Of a stretch of 64,000 nt of DNA, positions 45,880-55,575 are shown piece by piece. Under the pieces are notes generated by a model, which was not told where the DNA came from, ran no database searches, and saw only the letters and a program-made list of their open reading frames with translations. Source of the DNA: Natronococcus sp. A-GB7 (lineage in GTDB: Archaea > Halobacteriota > Halobacteria > Halobacteriales > Natrialbaceae); assembly GCF_029688865.1 (NCBI RefSeq), contig NZ_JARUKV010000003.1:172736-236735 (forward strand), read 5' to 3'. Each line of letters opens with the position of its first letter. Within the stretch, counting starts at the first letter, position 1. The position numbers were made by a program, and so were the translations under genes.

Positions 45880-46059
45880 TCACATCATACCGAACTGCCG
45901 GAACACGCTCGAGACGAGCGCTTTCACGGCCAGTCCGATTCCGAGCAGAACGAGTGCCAGCCCCGCGGCGACCAGCAAACTCTCGTAGGCGATAACGGCG
46001 AGACCGACCAGCAAGAGCGCGATACCGGCGATTCCGAGCGGACCGAGATGCCTCAGCAT
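45880..46059 (-). CDS. 59-aa integral membrane protein (DUF7470-like)
   Basis: A small gene: MLRHLGPLGIAGIALLLVGL, VIAYESLLVAAGLALVLLGIGLAV, KALVSSVFRQFGMM, stop at 45880-45882. Two hydrophobic helices joined by a short loop. It matches from recall a small haloarchaeal membrane family. Ends tail-to-tail with the DUF460 gene. Function unknown. Confidence 0.75.
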   Translation of the reverse strand: MLRHLGPLGIAGIALLLVGLAVIAYESLLVAAGLALVLLGIGLAVKALVSSVFRQFGMM

Positions 46060-46183
46060 ACGCTGGACTGGTCAGGGCAGAGAGATAAACGACGTGGTTC
46101 GTCACGGGTACAGACCGGCAGTCGGGGCGATTCGGCCGGAAAATCGATAAAGGATTAAACCGATCGAACGCGAAGCCCGCGAT

Positions 46184-46474
46184 ATGAGCGACGACGGTGA
46201 CGGCGGTCGGAACGACCTTCGGATGCCCGACGACGACGAGGTGTTCGCGACCGTTACCAACATGCTCGGAGCGAACCGCGTCAAGGTACGGTGTGCGGAC
46301 GGAACCGAACGAACCGCACGCATCCCCGGAAAGATGCAAAAGCGCATCTGGATCCGCGAGGACGACGTCGTCCTCGTCGAGCCCTGGGACTGGCAGGACG
46401 AGAAGGCCGACATCACCTGGCGTTACGAGAAGAGCGAGGCCGATCAGCTCCGGCGTGAAGGTCACATCCAGTAG
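46184..46474 (+). CDS. eif1a: Translation initiation factor aIF-1A
   Basis: 96 residues. [69 protein letters not shown] is a complete S1/OB-fold aIF-1A with the conserved GK-KRIWI and W-W segments. It binds the ribosomal A site in initiation. ATTAAACC about 30 nt before the ATG is TATA-like. The N-terminal acidic tail ([11 protein letters not shown]) is usual for haloarchaea. Confidence 0.96.
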   Translation: MSDDGDGGRNDLRMPDDDEVFATVTNMLGANRVKVRCADGTERTARIPGKMQKRIWIREDDVVLVEPWDWQDEKADITWRYEKSEADQLRREGHIQ

Positions 46475-46575
46475 CTTCGGTTTTTGCGCTCCGTTCGCGT
46501 TTCACTCGACCGTCGTAGCGACGGCGTCGCCTCACCGCAGTGTTTTCGGGACCCTCAGTCGGCAAAACAGAGACG

Positions 46576-46857
46576 TTATCGGCCGTCGACGCGGATTCGG
46601 ACGGTCCCGATACCGGGTACCTCGAGTTCGGTCATCCGGCCGTGAAGCTCGCGGGCCAGCGCAGGCGCTCCGAGTCGGAAGACCAGTGCCGCGACCGCGA
46701 CGGCGCCGACGGCGGCGGCGACGGTCAGCGGGTAGCTGATCGCGACGAGCAGCCCCATCGCCGCGAGGACGAAGAGGAGCCCGCCGCCGATCGAACTGGA
46801 GTCTGCGGATCGTTTTCGTGTCGATTCGGCCGACTGGGGGTGGAAGTATCGCGTCAT
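46576..46857 (-). CDS. Small two-helix membrane protein
   Basis: 93 residues. GGGLLFVLAAMGLLVAISYPL and VAAAVGAVAVAALVFRLGAPA form two helices after a polar N-terminus; a short charged C-terminus (ELHGRMTELEVPGIGTVRIRVDG) follows. No named family recognised. Codon use and the ordered domain suggest it is real. Function unknown. Confidence 0.6.
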   Translation of the reverse strand: MTRYFHPQSAESTRKRSADSSSIGGGLLFVLAAMGLLVAISYPLTVAAAVGAVAVAALVFRLGAPALARELHGRMTELEVPGIGTVRIRVDGR

Positions 46858-47277
46858 GGGCTGTTTCGGATCGAAGTACGCGCTCGACGCTTATAACCCT
46901 TCATCTTTCTGGCACTTTTAGACACGTGCTACCACGGAACGCTCAACAATTCCGTATCGTGATGGGCTACAGAGCCACGTAACGACTACCATGACACAGC
47001 TTCTCTGTATCTCGAAATAGTTACACATCCTGCCGGAACGATCATGTGGAACCGCCGATTCGGTCGATCGACGTCGGACGAACGGAGCGATCGCTCGAGA
47101 GAGTCGAGTCTCCCGTCTCGAGTCGAAACGAGGGCGGAAAACGAGGTCGTAGATCCGAACGGTCGGTCGTGGCGTGGCCGGTCAGCGACCGGCCGTTCGG
47201 GCGGACTGCTGTAACCGCATACCGGAGCGACCGCGGGACGGCTCGCGATCTTCGAAGCCGACGTACGGGGGTCCGTC
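46858..47277. other. Intergenic region, no supported gene
   Basis: 420 nt. The first 170 nt are relatively AT-rich and should hold the promoter of the small membrane protein. A 57-codon frame from ATG 47044 (MWNRRFGRSTSDERSDR) is Arg/Ser-rich without domain signs, so I do not call it. Confidence 0.5.
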
Positions 47278-48390
47278 TCAGAGGTCGGCGACGTCCTCGA
47301 TGGCGTCGGTCAGCGCCTCGATGCTCTCGATGTCGTGTTCGCCCATGTGGCCGATTCGGAACGTCTTCTCGCCGAGCTGCGAGCCGTAGCCGTTCGAGAA
47401 GGCCATGTCGTACTCCTCGCTGACGGCGTCGATAGTCTCGGCGACGTCGATCCCCTGCGTGTTCTCGATACAGCTCACCGTCTGTGACTCGTACCCCTCC
47501 TCGGGGAACATCCCGAAGTGGTCGCGGGCCCACTCGCGGGTGTACTCGGCCATCTCGCGGTGGCGCTCGTCGCGGGCCTCGTGGCCCTCCTCGAGCATGT
47601 GTTTCATCTGTTTTCGGTAGGCGAGCATGATCGGAATCGCCGGCGTGGAGTGGGTCTGGCCCTTCCGGTCGTAGTAGTCGATGGTTCGCTGGAAGCCGCC
47701 GTACCACGAGGCCGACCCCTTCTCGAGTTCGCGGTCGTACGCCTCGTCGCTGACGGCACAGATCGCCAGCCCGGGTGGCATCGCGAACGCCTTCTGGGAG
47801 GACGCGAAGATGACGTCGATGTTGTGCTCGTCGATGTCGACGTAATCTCCGCCCAGCGACGAGACGGCGTCGACGACGAAGTACGTATCAGGGTACTCGG
47901 CGACGACGTCGCCGATCTCCTCGATCGGGTTTCGGACGCCGGTCGAGGACTCGTTCATCACGCAGGCGACGACGTCGTAGTCGGCGTCGTTCGCTTCGAG
48001 CGCCTCGCGGATGTCTTCGGGTTTGACCGCTCGTCCCCAGTCGTACTCGAGCCGATCGACGTTCTTCCCCAGACGCTCGGCCACGTTGGCGTGGCGTTCG
48101 CTGAAGCTCCCGCAGGTCGGCACGAGGATGTTCTCGTCGACGAGGTTCAGCGTCGACGCCTCCCAGAACTCGGTGCCGGAGGCCGTGAGGACGACGACGT
48201 CGTTGTCGGTACCGAGAAACTCCTTCGTGTCCTCGACGATCGTCGTGTAGAGATCGGTCATTCGGTCCATGCGGTGACCGAACATCGGCTCGCACATCGC
48301 CTCGATGACGTCCTCGCGCACCTCGGTCGGGCCCGGGATGTACAGCGTCTTGTCCGGATAGTCGTCTTCGTATTCGCGTTTTTCGGTCAC
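47278..48390 (-). CDS. Class V PLP aminotransferase (alanine-glyoxylate type)
   Basis: 370 residues. KTLYIPGPTEVREDVIEAM, VVLTASGTEFWEASTLNLVDEN, CGSFSERHANVAERLG, TYFVVDAVSSLGGDYVDIDEHNIDVIFASSQKAFAMPPGLAI with the PLP Lys, and SWYGGFQRTIDYYDRKGQTHSTPA. This is the serine-pyruvate/alanine-glyoxylate aminotransferase group. Amino donor and acceptor are not certain. No phosphoserine or purine genes adjoin it. Confidence 0.9.
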   Translation of the reverse strand: MTEKREYEDDYPDKTLYIPGPTEVREDVIEAMCEPMFGHRMDRMTDLYTTIVEDTKEFLGTDNDVVVLTASGTEFWEASTLNLVDENILVPTCGSFSERHANVAERLGKNVDRLEYDWGRAVKPEDIREALEANDADYDVVACVMNESSTGVRNPIEEIGDVVAEYPDTYFVVDAVSSLGGDYVDIDEHNIDVIFASSQKAFAMPPGLAICAVSDEAYDRELEKGSASWYGGFQRTIDYYDRKGQTHSTPAIPIMLAYRKQMKHMLEEGHEARDERHREMAEYTREWARDHFGMFPEEGYESQTVSCIENTQGIDVAETIDAVSEEYDMAFSNGYGSQLGEKTFRIGHMGEHDIESIEALTDAIEDVADL

Positions 48391-48593
48391 GTAACCACCT
48401 GAGTACGGTCCACTGCGTCGCGAGACGGTATGGTAGTTGTGAATGGCACAGGACCGGAAGCGTCGTCGGTCCGGACCGAACGGGCGGCCGTCGCGTCGAC
48501 GACGCTACCGACGCGTCGTCTCATACTGTCTACCGTAGGTCGGGACCGCACGACGGTCGCGGTCTCACCGGTACACCGTTACAGCAAACCGTA

Positions 48594-48924
48594 TCACTCG
48601 TCGATCCAGCCGTAGTTCGGCGTCTCATCGCTCGCTGGACCGTCGACCCGGTCCCGGTCGACGTCGGCGGAGGCAGCGCTACCGTCGACGAACGGGCGCA
48701 GTGCTCACAGCGGTCGGCGTCGACCGCGACCCGGGCGCCACAGCTCGAGCAGTTCGGCTTCGACTCTACCGCGGTTTCATCGTTTCCGATCGTCTCGAGC
48801 CGTGGTCGAGTTTCGCGTGGCAGCGGACCAGCGCGACCAGTCCGAACGCCGCGAGGAAGACTGCGGTTCCGACGTCCGAACCGACGAGCGCCCCGTTCGG
48901 CCCGCAGCAGACGACTTGTCGTGT
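48594..48924 (-). pseudogene. Frameshifted membrane/zinc-ribbon protein remnant
   Basis: Three minus-strand pieces in different frames follow one another: a helix segment CCGPNGALVGSDVGTAVFLAAFG, VALVRCHAKL (about 48908-48810); a zinc ribbon ETIGNDETAVESK, NCSSCGARVAVDADRCEHCA (about 48805-48695); and a C-terminal piece FVDGSAASADVDRDRVDGPA, SDETPNYGWIDE ending at a TGA (48594-48596). Read with two one-base shifts they give one plausible 100-residue protein. Either the gene decayed, or there are two sequencing errors. It runs up to the end of the DMT transporter gene on the same strand. Confidence 0.5.
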
Positions 48925-48947
48925 GTCGGACGGTCGATCACCGCCGA

Positions 48948-49973
48948 TCAGTCCGCCGACTGCGCCCGGCCGGCGTAGCTGTCGGTGCCGGCGACGTAGA
49001 CGTTACCGTCGACGACGATGTCGCCGGCTCTGGCCGCCGCGGCCGCGGGCCGGGTCGGGCCGTAGCCGACGACGGGGGCGCCGAGCTTCCAGAGCGCGCC
49101 GATCTTACACAGCGCGAAGCCGGCGATGATCAGCGCGAACCCGCCGATCGTCGCGAGTGTGATCGTCTCGCCGAGCAGCGCCCAGCCGACCAGCGCCGCG
49201 ATGACGGGCGAGGCGTAGTTGACGAGGCTGAGCTCGCTCGCGCCGACGCGCTCGAGCAGGACGAAGTACGCCAGGAAGCCGCCCGCGGTGGAGACGATCG
49301 CGAGGTACGCGAGCGCCGCGGTCGTCTCGGCCGTCAGCGCGGCCCGGAGTCCGGCCATGCTCTCACCGGGGTGGGCGACGCTCAGCGCGTGAAGCATGGC
49401 GGCGCCGACGGCCATCGCCCACGTCTGGAGCGGGAGCAGCGGCAGCGTCCCTCGAGTCCGTTCGGTCAGCACCGAGCCGATCGCGAACACGAGCGACGAG
49501 CCGAACAGGAGGGCGACGCCGACGACCTGTCCATCGAGCGAGCCACCCGAAAGGGCGATCATGACGACGCCGGCCAGTCCGAGTCCGAGCCCGACGACTG
49601 CCGGCGCACGGATCCGTTCGCGGGGCAACAACGCCAGCGCGAGCGGGGGCGTCACGATCGGCGTCAGGCTGAGCACGATCGCCGCGACCGCACTCGAGAC
49701 GTACGACTGGCCGAGGAACATGAGCCCGTAGTGGCCGCCGACGATCAGCCCGCCCGAAACGATAATCGTAACCCAGTCCGCCCTGGTTCGCGGTCGCCAC
49801 TCGTAGCCGAGCGCGGCGACGGCCGCGACGAACAGGAGGACCGCGCCGTCGAGTCGGAGCGCGGCGAAGAGGATCGGCGGGAGCGTCTCCAGGCCGACCT
49901 CGACCGCGCCGAAGGCCGTCCCCCAGGCGACTGCGAGCGCAACGAAGAGGAAGATATCTCGCTGTGAAGTCAT
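48948..49973 (-). CDS. EamA/DMT-family transporter
   Basis: 341 residues with ten membrane helices in two EamA repeats. FLFVALAVAWGTAFGAVEVGLETLPPILFAALRLDGAVLLFV, LMFLGQSYVSSAVAAIVLSLTPIVTPPLALALLPRERI, and in the second repeat GGFLAYFVLLERVGASELSLVNYASPVIAALVGWALLGETI. Drug/metabolite transporters of this type move amino acids or other small compounds; the substrate is unknown. A second DMT protein is at 58514-59410. Confidence 0.88.
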   Translation of the reverse strand: MTSQRDIFLFVALAVAWGTAFGAVEVGLETLPPILFAALRLDGAVLLFVAAVAALGYEWRPRTRADWVTIIVSGGLIVGGHYGLMFLGQSYVSSAVAAIVLSLTPIVTPPLALALLPRERIRAPAVVGLGLGLAGVVMIALSGGSLDGQVVGVALLFGSSLVFAIGSVLTERTRGTLPLLPLQTWAMAVGAAMLHALSVAHPGESMAGLRAALTAETTAALAYLAIVSTAGGFLAYFVLLERVGASELSLVNYASPVIAALVGWALLGETITLATIGGFALIIAGFALCKIGALWKLGAPVVGYGPTRPAAAAARAGDIVVDGNVYVAGTDSYAGRAQSAD

Positions 49974-50361
49974 TTTATCACGAAATGGCCCGGGGGGATT
50001 TGTATTTTGATATTCGGGTGTAGAGTGGTGCTACGTACCGAATTCGGAGAGATTTGCTAGCTATGAACACGGGAAGAACGGTGTATGTTAGTAACTGAGA
50101 CGGAACGAATTTTCGGCACGAACGCCAGCGGTCTCGAGTCGAGGGACGTGACCGATCCGTCGCGTGTGCCGGCGGGCGTCATCGACATCAGTCAGAGACG
50201 TCCGGAACTGAAACGAACGATCGCGATTCGGCTGCTGCTCGAGGGCCGAGTACGACCGGCGACTCCGACGTCCGGACCGTAGCGCGGTCGCTCGAGGGAG
50301 CTACCGCTCTGTCATCGTGGGCGCCACAAAAATGGGTGAATCGTTGCGCGAGGCGAGTGGG
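49974..50361. other. Intergenic region between DMT and halocyanin-like genes
   Basis: 388 nt. AT-rich near 49990-50030 for the DMT promoter. A 65-codon frame at 50085-50282 (MLVTETERIFGTNASGLESRD) has no motif; its reality is doubtful and it is not called. Confidence 0.45.
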
Positions 50362-51021
50362 TTACTCGTCGTCTTCGTCGTCGCCGACGAGTTCGTCGTC
50401 GCCGTTCTCCTCGTCGTCGGCACCGTTCTCGTCGTCAGCGCCGTTCTCCTCGTCGTCGGCACCGTTCTCGTCGTCAGCGCCGTTCTCCTCGTCGTCCTCC
50501 TCTTCGTCGTCGGCGCCGTTCTCGCCTTCCTCGATCTCGAGGGCGCCGCGCATCGCGTTCTCGTGGGGACGGCAGACGTACTCGGCCATATCGTCGCTGG
50601 CCTCGAACTCGAGGAACTGGTCGTCGCCACCTTCCTCGCTGTTGTCGGTCGAGAGGTCGTCGACGACGTCGTCGTCCTCGTCGACGATCTCGATGTTGTG
50701 CTGGGTGCCGTCGCCCTCTTCCCAGCCGATCTCGTACTCCTCGCCTTCCTCGAGGATCAGCGTGGGGTTCTCCTCGCCTTCGATGTCTTCGGGCTCCTCG
50801 CCCTCCCAGCCGGCCGAATCGCCGAAGAGAACGATGCGCTCGCCGGGCTCGATCTCGACGCCGTCGCCGTCGGCGCCGTTCTCGCCGTTCTCGCCGTTCT
50901 CGTCGTCGCCGTTCTCGTCGTCGTCGCCGTTGTCACCACAGCCTGCAACGAGCGTCGTCGCAGCCGCAGCACCCGTGACCTTCATCGCGGTCCGTCGCGA
51001 AATGCCGTTATCTCGTGTCAT
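50362..51021 (-). CDS. Halocyanin-like blue copper lipoprotein, Tat-exported
   Basis: 219 residues from ATG 51021. The start SRRTAMKVTGAAAATTLVAGCGDNG is a Tat signal with a lipobox Cys. A plastocyanin-type domain in the middle has its copper ligands: His in GDGTQHNIEI and YVCRPHENAM giving Cys, His and Met. Before and after are long acidic Asn/Gly/Asp linkers (GDDDENGDDENGENG; ENGADDE repeats). It should carry electrons outside the membrane. The acidic tail of about 60 residues holds a repeated DNA unit (50402-50479). Confidence 0.85.
   Translation of the reverse strand: MTRDNGISRRTAMKVTGAAAATTLVAGCGDNGDDDENGDDENGENGENGADGDGVEIEPGERIVLFGDSAGWEGEEPEDIEGEENPTLILEEGEEYEIGWEEGDGTQHNIEIVDEDDDVVDDLSTDNSEEGGDDQFLEFEASDDMAEYVCRPHENAMRGALEIEEGENGADDEEEDDEENGADDENGADDEENGADDENGADDEENGDDELVGDDEDDE
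50402..50479. repeat. 39-bp tandem repeat in the halocyanin-like acidic tail
   Basis: Two identical 39-bp units (50402-50440 and 50441-50479), flanked by degenerate copies. Each codes 13 residues of the ADDENGADDEENG type. Copy number probably varies. Confidence 0.85.
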
Positions 51022-51148
51022 CACCGATGGGTTGGAACCGAGTACATAAAAATTGCAACCCTCCATCCGAGCGTCGCCATGAGGTCTCATACCATGGTTT
51101 TCGGTAATATTGACTGGCCCGATTCATCCCCGAAATCGGAGATATCCG

Positions 51149-52381
51149 TCAGCCGTCACCACCCTCGCTCGCACGGAACGCCTCGCTGCGATCGACCGAC
51201 AGCCGCAGGAAGACGGGGACGGCGACGAGCGCGATCAGGATCTCGAGGCCGCCGACGGCGAGAAACGCCGAGCCGTAGCCGTAGCTGCCGGCGACGCTCC
51301 CGCCGATCAGGAATCCGCCGAGGAAGCCGAGGCTCCCGGCGAGGTTGAAGCCGGCCATCGCGATTCCGCGCTCGCGCTCGTGCGCGATGTCGGTGACGAG
51401 CGCCATCGTCGCCGGCGAAACCAGTGCGCCGAGGACGCCGACGGCGACCATCGCGGCGGCGGCGGTCGAGACCGTCGGCGCGGCGCCGACCGCGAGGATC
51501 CCGACGCCGTAACACAGCGAGCCGACGACGATCGGGATCGTTCGCCCGATCCGATCCGAGAGCACACCCATCGGGTACTGCAGCAGGGCGAAGGGGGCGA
51601 AAAAGCACGCCAGCATGAGTCCGGTTGCGCCGGGGCCGAGTCCGAACGCCTCCTGGAAGTACAGGGTCCCGACCAGCGCGAAGAAGCCGGCTGTCAGCCG
51701 ATCGACGAACCCGAACGCGTAGGGGATCGTCAGGGTCGGTCGCCGTCGGACCCCCTCCACGAGGGCTCGAGCGGATCGTCGATTCCCACCGGTCCTGTCG
51801 GGGGCGAACGAGACCAGCGCGCCGACACAGACCAGCAGGACGGACGCGACGACCAGCGGCGCCAGCGGGTGGAGCTCCGTCAGCTGTCCGCCGACGGGAG
51901 CGCCGAGGGCGGCTCCGAGTCCGATCGCGATCCCGGCCGCGCCCATGTTTCGTCCGTGACCGCCCTCGAGGTCCATCAGCATCGTCATCGTCAGCGAGAA
52001 CGCGCCGATCGTCATCGCTCCCTGGAAGAGCCGCAGGACGAGCACGCCCTCGAACGGGACGCTGCCGAGGAGGGGTGCGGCGGCGAGGGCGGCGTAGCCG
52101 ACCGCGCCGGCCAGCGCGCCGGCGACGATGAACGGGCGACGACGGCCTACCGCGTCGCTCGCGAGCCCCCAGACCCCGACGAAGGCGACGTAGGCCGCGA
52201 ACTCGCTCACCAGGAACCACATGCTCGCGTCCAGCGCAGTTTCGGCGAACGGCGAGGCCGTCGCCTCGGCGCCCAGCGTCTCGACGAGCGTCGCGACGCC
52301 GGGGTAGAGCAACAGCTGCGAGAACAGCACCGCGAAAACGACCGCCGCGAGGAGGATTCGGTCGCGGTCACTCGAGTGCAC
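51149..52381 (-). CDS. Major facilitator superfamily transporter
   Basis: About 410 residues, 12 helices. DRILLAAVVFAVLFSQLLLYPGV, DASMWFLVSEFAAYVAFVGVWGLASDAVGRRRPFIVAGAL (MFS motif A, GxxxDxxGRR), RLFQGAMTIGAFSLTMTM and, in the second half, YPMGVLSDRIGRTIPIV. The start is uncertain: GTG 52381 with a TATA-like CTTCTTAGG about 27 nt before it is preferred; ATG 52465 would add 28 poorly conserved-looking residues and leave only 29 nt to the divergent metY start. Substrate unknown; drug/sugar efflux is common for the group. Confidence 0.85.
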   Translation of the reverse strand: MHSSDRDRILLAAVVFAVLFSQLLLYPGVATLVETLGAEATASPFAETALDASMWFLVSEFAAYVAFVGVWGLASDAVGRRRPFIVAGALAGAVGYAALAAAPLLGSVPFEGVLVLRLFQGAMTIGAFSLTMTMLMDLEGGHGRNMGAAGIAIGLGAALGAPVGGQLTELHPLAPLVVASVLLVCVGALVSFAPDRTGGNRRSARALVEGVRRRPTLTIPYAFGFVDRLTAGFFALVGTLYFQEAFGLGPGATGLMLACFFAPFALLQYPMGVLSDRIGRTIPIVVGSLCYGVGILAVGAAPTVSTAAAAMVAVGVLGALVSPATMALVTDIAHERERGIAMAGFNLAGSLGFLGGFLIGGSVAGSYGYGSAFLAVGGLEILIALVAVPVFLRLSVDRSEAFRASEGGDG

Positions 52382-52494
52382 GGCCCCTGGTTCGCGCTCG
52401 TCGCCTAAGAAGCCGTTCGTCCGGAACCGTTCGGCCCTGCGGTTTTTGCCGTTACTGGGACGCATATGAACGTGGAGAAGTATGCGTACTAAAC

Positions 52495-53835
52495 ATGAGT
52501 GACGACGCGAGCGACGGGCGCAGCGATCGGTCCGAGCCGCGATTCGGAACACGCAGCGTCCACGCCGGACAGTCGCCGGATCCCGCGACGGGCGCGATGG
52601 CACCGCCGCTCTACCAGACGACCTCCTACGTCTTCGACGACGCCGACGCCGCCGCGGAGCTGTACGCCCTCGAGGGGGAGGGGTTCATCTACTCGCGGAT
52701 CGCCAACCCCACGGTACGAGTGCTCGAGGACCGCCTGACATCGCTCGAGGGCGGTGCGGGCGCGGTCGCGACCGGCAGCGGGATGGCTGCCCTCGACTCG
52801 GCGGTGTTGATCCTCGCCGAGGCAGGCGACAACGTCGTCTGCTCGACGGACACCTACGGCGGGACGACGGCGTACTTCTCGAAGACCGCCACTCGACGGG
52901 ACATCGAGACCAGGTTCGTCTCGACGCTCGAGTACGAGGCCTACGAGGAGGCGATCGACGAGGACACCGCGTTCGTCCACGTCGAGACCGTCGGTAACCC
53001 CTCGCTGGTGACGCCCGACTTCGAGCGCGTCGCCGAGATCGCCCACGACAACGGCGTCCCGCTCGTGGTGGACAACACGTTCGCGACGCCCGCGCTGTGT
53101 CGACCGTTCGAACACGGCGCCGACGTCGTCTGGGAGTCGACGACGAAGTGGCTCCACGGCTCCGGAACGACGGTGGGCGGGATCCTCGTCGACGGCGGTT
53201 CCTTCCCGTGGGGCGAGCACGGCTACGACGAGATCGCCGGCCAGAACCACGCCTACCACGACGTCGACTTCTCGCGGGACTTTCCCGAGGCGCCCTTCGC
53301 CGCAGCCGCACGATACCGCTCGCTGCGCAGCCTGGGCAACCAGCAGTCGCCGTTCGACGCCTGGCAGACCCTGCAGGGCCTCGAGAGTCTCTCCCTGCGC
53401 GTCGAGAAACACTGCGAGAACGCCGCGATCGTCGCCGACTATCTGAACGAACACGAGGACGTCGCCTGGGTCACCTACCCGGGACTCGACTCGCATCCAA
53501 CCCACGACAACGCCTCCCGGTACCTCTCGGATTACGGCGGGATGATCGCGTTCGGGCTCGAGGGCGCGGGCGAGCGCGGCGGGTACGAGGCCGGGAAGAC
53601 GTTCTGCGAGAACGTCGAGGTCGCCCAGTTCCTCGCGAACATCGGCGACGCGAAGACGCTGGTCATCCATCCGGCGAGCACGACCCACGGTCAGCTCACC
53701 CCCGAGGAACAGCAAGAGGCCGGCGTCACGCCGGATCTCGTCCGGATGTCCGTCGGGATCGAGGACCCCGAGGACATCCTCGCGGACCTCGAGGGAGCGA
53801 TCGACGAAGCTACACGCGCGGCTCGCGAGGGGTAA
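52495..53835 (+). CDS. metY: O-acetylhomoserine sulfhydrylase
   Basis: 446 residues, PLP enzyme making homocysteine from O-acetylhomoserine and sulfide. FGTRSVHAGQSPDPATGAMAPPLYQTTSYVF, FIYSRIANPTVRVLEDRLTSLEGGAGAVATGSGMAA, CSTDTYGGTTAYF, VDNTFATPALCRPFEHGADVVWESTTKWLHGSGT with the PLP Lys, SLRSLGNQQSPFDAWQTLQGLESLSLR, and LVIHPASTTHGQLTPEEQ. The lengthy C-terminus is typical of MetY over MetB. The downstream metX (3 nt) supplies its substrate. Confidence 0.94.
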   Translation: MSDDASDGRSDRSEPRFGTRSVHAGQSPDPATGAMAPPLYQTTSYVFDDADAAAELYALEGEGFIYSRIANPTVRVLEDRLTSLEGGAGAVATGSGMAALDSAVLILAEAGDNVVCSTDTYGGTTAYFSKTATRRDIETRFVSTLEYEAYEEAIDEDTAFVHVETVGNPSLVTPDFERVAEIAHDNGVPLVVDNTFATPALCRPFEHGADVVWESTTKWLHGSGTTVGGILVDGGSFPWGEHGYDEIAGQNHAYHDVDFSRDFPEAPFAAAARYRSLRSLGNQQSPFDAWQTLQGLESLSLRVEKHCENAAIVADYLNEHEDVAWVTYPGLDSHPTHDNASRYLSDYGGMIAFGLEGAGERGGYEAGKTFCENVEVAQFLANIGDAKTLVIHPASTTHGQLTPEEQQEAGVTPDLVRMSVGIEDPEDILADLEGAIDEATRAAREG

Positions 53836-53838
53836 CCC

Positions 53839-55047
53839 GTGACGACGAAGGAGACGGTCGACCTCGGCGAGTTCCAGTTCCAGTCGGGGGAGACGATCCC
53901 GAGCCTTGAGGTCGCCTACGAGACGTACGGCGATTTCACGGGAGATAACGCGGTGCTGATCTGTCACGCCCTGACGGGTAGCGCCCACGTCGCCCGTCGA
54001 CCCGACGCCGGCGACGGGACCGCGGGCCAGGCTCGAGCCTGGTGGGGCGACGTCGTCGGCCCGGGGAAGGCGATCGACACCACCGAGTACTACGTCGTCT
54101 GTGCGAACGCGCCGGGCTCGTGTTACGGGACGACGGGGCCCTCGAGTACGAACCCCGAAACCGGGGAGCCGTACGGGACCGACTTTCCGCCGGTGACCAT
54201 CGGCGACTGGACCCGCGCCCAGCGACGGCTGCTCGACGAACTCGGCGTCGGCCGACTCCGTGCCGTTGTCGGCGGCAGCGTCGGCGGGATGAACGTTCTG
54301 GACTGGCTCCGACGCTATCCCGACGACGTCGACCGGGCCGCGGGGGTCGCGACGGCCGCCAGACTCGACGCGCAGTGTCTCGCGCTCGACACCGTCGCGC
54401 GCCGGGCGATCACGAGCGATCCGAACTGGAACGGCGGCCACTACTACGGGGGGGCAGAGCCCGAGGAAGGACTGGCTCGCGCCCGCCAGATCGGCCACAT
54501 CATGTACCTCTCGAAGGCCTCGATGGCCCGGAAGTTCGGGCGCCGGTCGGCCGGCCGCGAGACGGTCCACGAGACCCCGCCCGACCCCGCGGCCGCCTTC
54601 TTCCCCTATCGCGAGGTCGAGTCCTACCTCGACTACCAGGCCGAGAAGTTCACCGACCGCTTCGACGCCAACAGCTACCTCTACCTGACACGGGCGATGG
54701 ACGACTTCGACCTCTCGGCGGGCTACGAGTCGGACGCCGACGCGCTGGCGGCGTTCGAGGGCGAGTTGCTGCTCCTCTCGTTTACCGGCGACTGGCACTT
54801 CACCGTCGAGCAGGCCGAGGTCGTCGCCGAGGCCGCCCGCGAGGCCGACGTCGACGTCGCCCACCACGTCGTCGACTCCGACCACGGCCACGACGCCTTT
54901 CTCGTCGAACCCGAGAAAGTTGGGCCGCCGCTGTCAGAACTGCTCGAGAGCGGACTCTCCGGACGAACGATCACGGACACGAACCCCGAAACCGAAAGCG
55001 TCGACGACTCGTTCGCGCCGGTGCACACGAGTCTCTTCTCGAAGTAA
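53839..55047 (+). CDS. metX: Homoserine O-acetyltransferase
   Basis: 402 residues from GTG 53839. Alpha/beta hydrolase that acetylates homoserine with acetyl-Co[63 protein letters not shown], the nucleophile motif [28 protein letters not shown] and the final His in [12 protein letters not shown]. The catalytic Ser-Asp-His is complete. Operon with metY. Confidence 0.95.
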   Translation: MTTKETVDLGEFQFQSGETIPSLEVAYETYGDFTGDNAVLICHALTGSAHVARRPDAGDGTAGQARAWWGDVVGPGKAIDTTEYYVVCANAPGSCYGTTGPSSTNPETGEPYGTDFPPVTIGDWTRAQRRLLDELGVGRLRAVVGGSVGGMNVLDWLRRYPDDVDRAAGVATAARLDAQCLALDTVARRAITSDPNWNGGHYYGGAEPEEGLARARQIGHIMYLSKASMARKFGRRSAGRETVHETPPDPAAAFFPYREVESYLDYQAEKFTDRFDANSYLYLTRAMDDFDLSAGYESDADALAAFEGELLLLSFTGDWHFTVEQAEVVAEAAREADVDVAHHVVDSDHGHDAFLVEPEKVGPPLSELLESGLSGRTITDTNPETESVDDSFAPVHTSLFSK

Positions 55048-55101
55048 TAGCGTCTCGCCGTAATCGGTCGTTTCGGGCGTGGGTCGGAACGCTCGGCCTC
55101 G

Positions 55102-55482
55102 TCAGTCGCCACGAGCGGCCGACGGCTGCTCGACCGGAACGTACTGCTCGCCGAGTCGTCGGTCGTCGCGCCGTCGATCCACCCACCGTTGCACGTCCCG
55201 CGCGAAAAGCGAGAGGCCGGTCAACCGCAACAGCTGTTGGACCGGTCGCTGGGGCGAGCGAAACGCCGCGATCAGCGACCACATCGACCCCGCCGCGTAG
55301 GCGCCGAGCGCCGAGAAGGTCATTCCGAGGGTCAGAAACGTCGTGCCGTACACCATCCCGATCCCCATCGACGGGATGCTCGTCCCGAGGGGAACGCGGG
55401 CGCTCGCGTCCCGCAGCGTCGGGGCGAGAAAGAGGATCGAGAGCGTGCTGCCTACCATGAACACCAGGTCTTGCCACATCAT
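55102..55482 (-). CDS. Small membrane protein, haloarchaeal
   Basis: 126 residues. Two or three helices (LVFMVGSTLSILFLAPTLRD, SMGIGMVYGTTFLTLGMTFSALGAYAAGSMWSLIAA) precede a charged C-terminus (RWVDRRRDDRRLGEQYVP). A conserved-looking haloarchaeal protein without a known function. Convergent with metX. Confidence 0.7.
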   Translation of the reverse strand: MMWQDLVFMVGSTLSILFLAPTLRDASARVPLGTSIPSMGIGMVYGTTFLTLGMTFSALGAYAAGSMWSLIAAFRSPQRPVQQLLRLTGLSLFARDVQRWVDRRRDDRRLGEQYVPVEQPSAARGD

Positions 55483-55575
55483 CGAGACAACTTACTCGAC
55501 CCTGAGTAAATAACTCTCTTGGTATCGAAATGGGCCGTTACCGTAGAAATTCAGCGCTGGCCGACGGGTTTCGTG

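Noticed and set aside
47044..47217. 57-codon Arg/Ser-rich frame
   Set aside because: Low-complexity and without domain or TATA support.
50085..50282. 65-codon frame with a possible start
   Set aside because: No motif, repetitive composition, no clear promoter; too weak to call.
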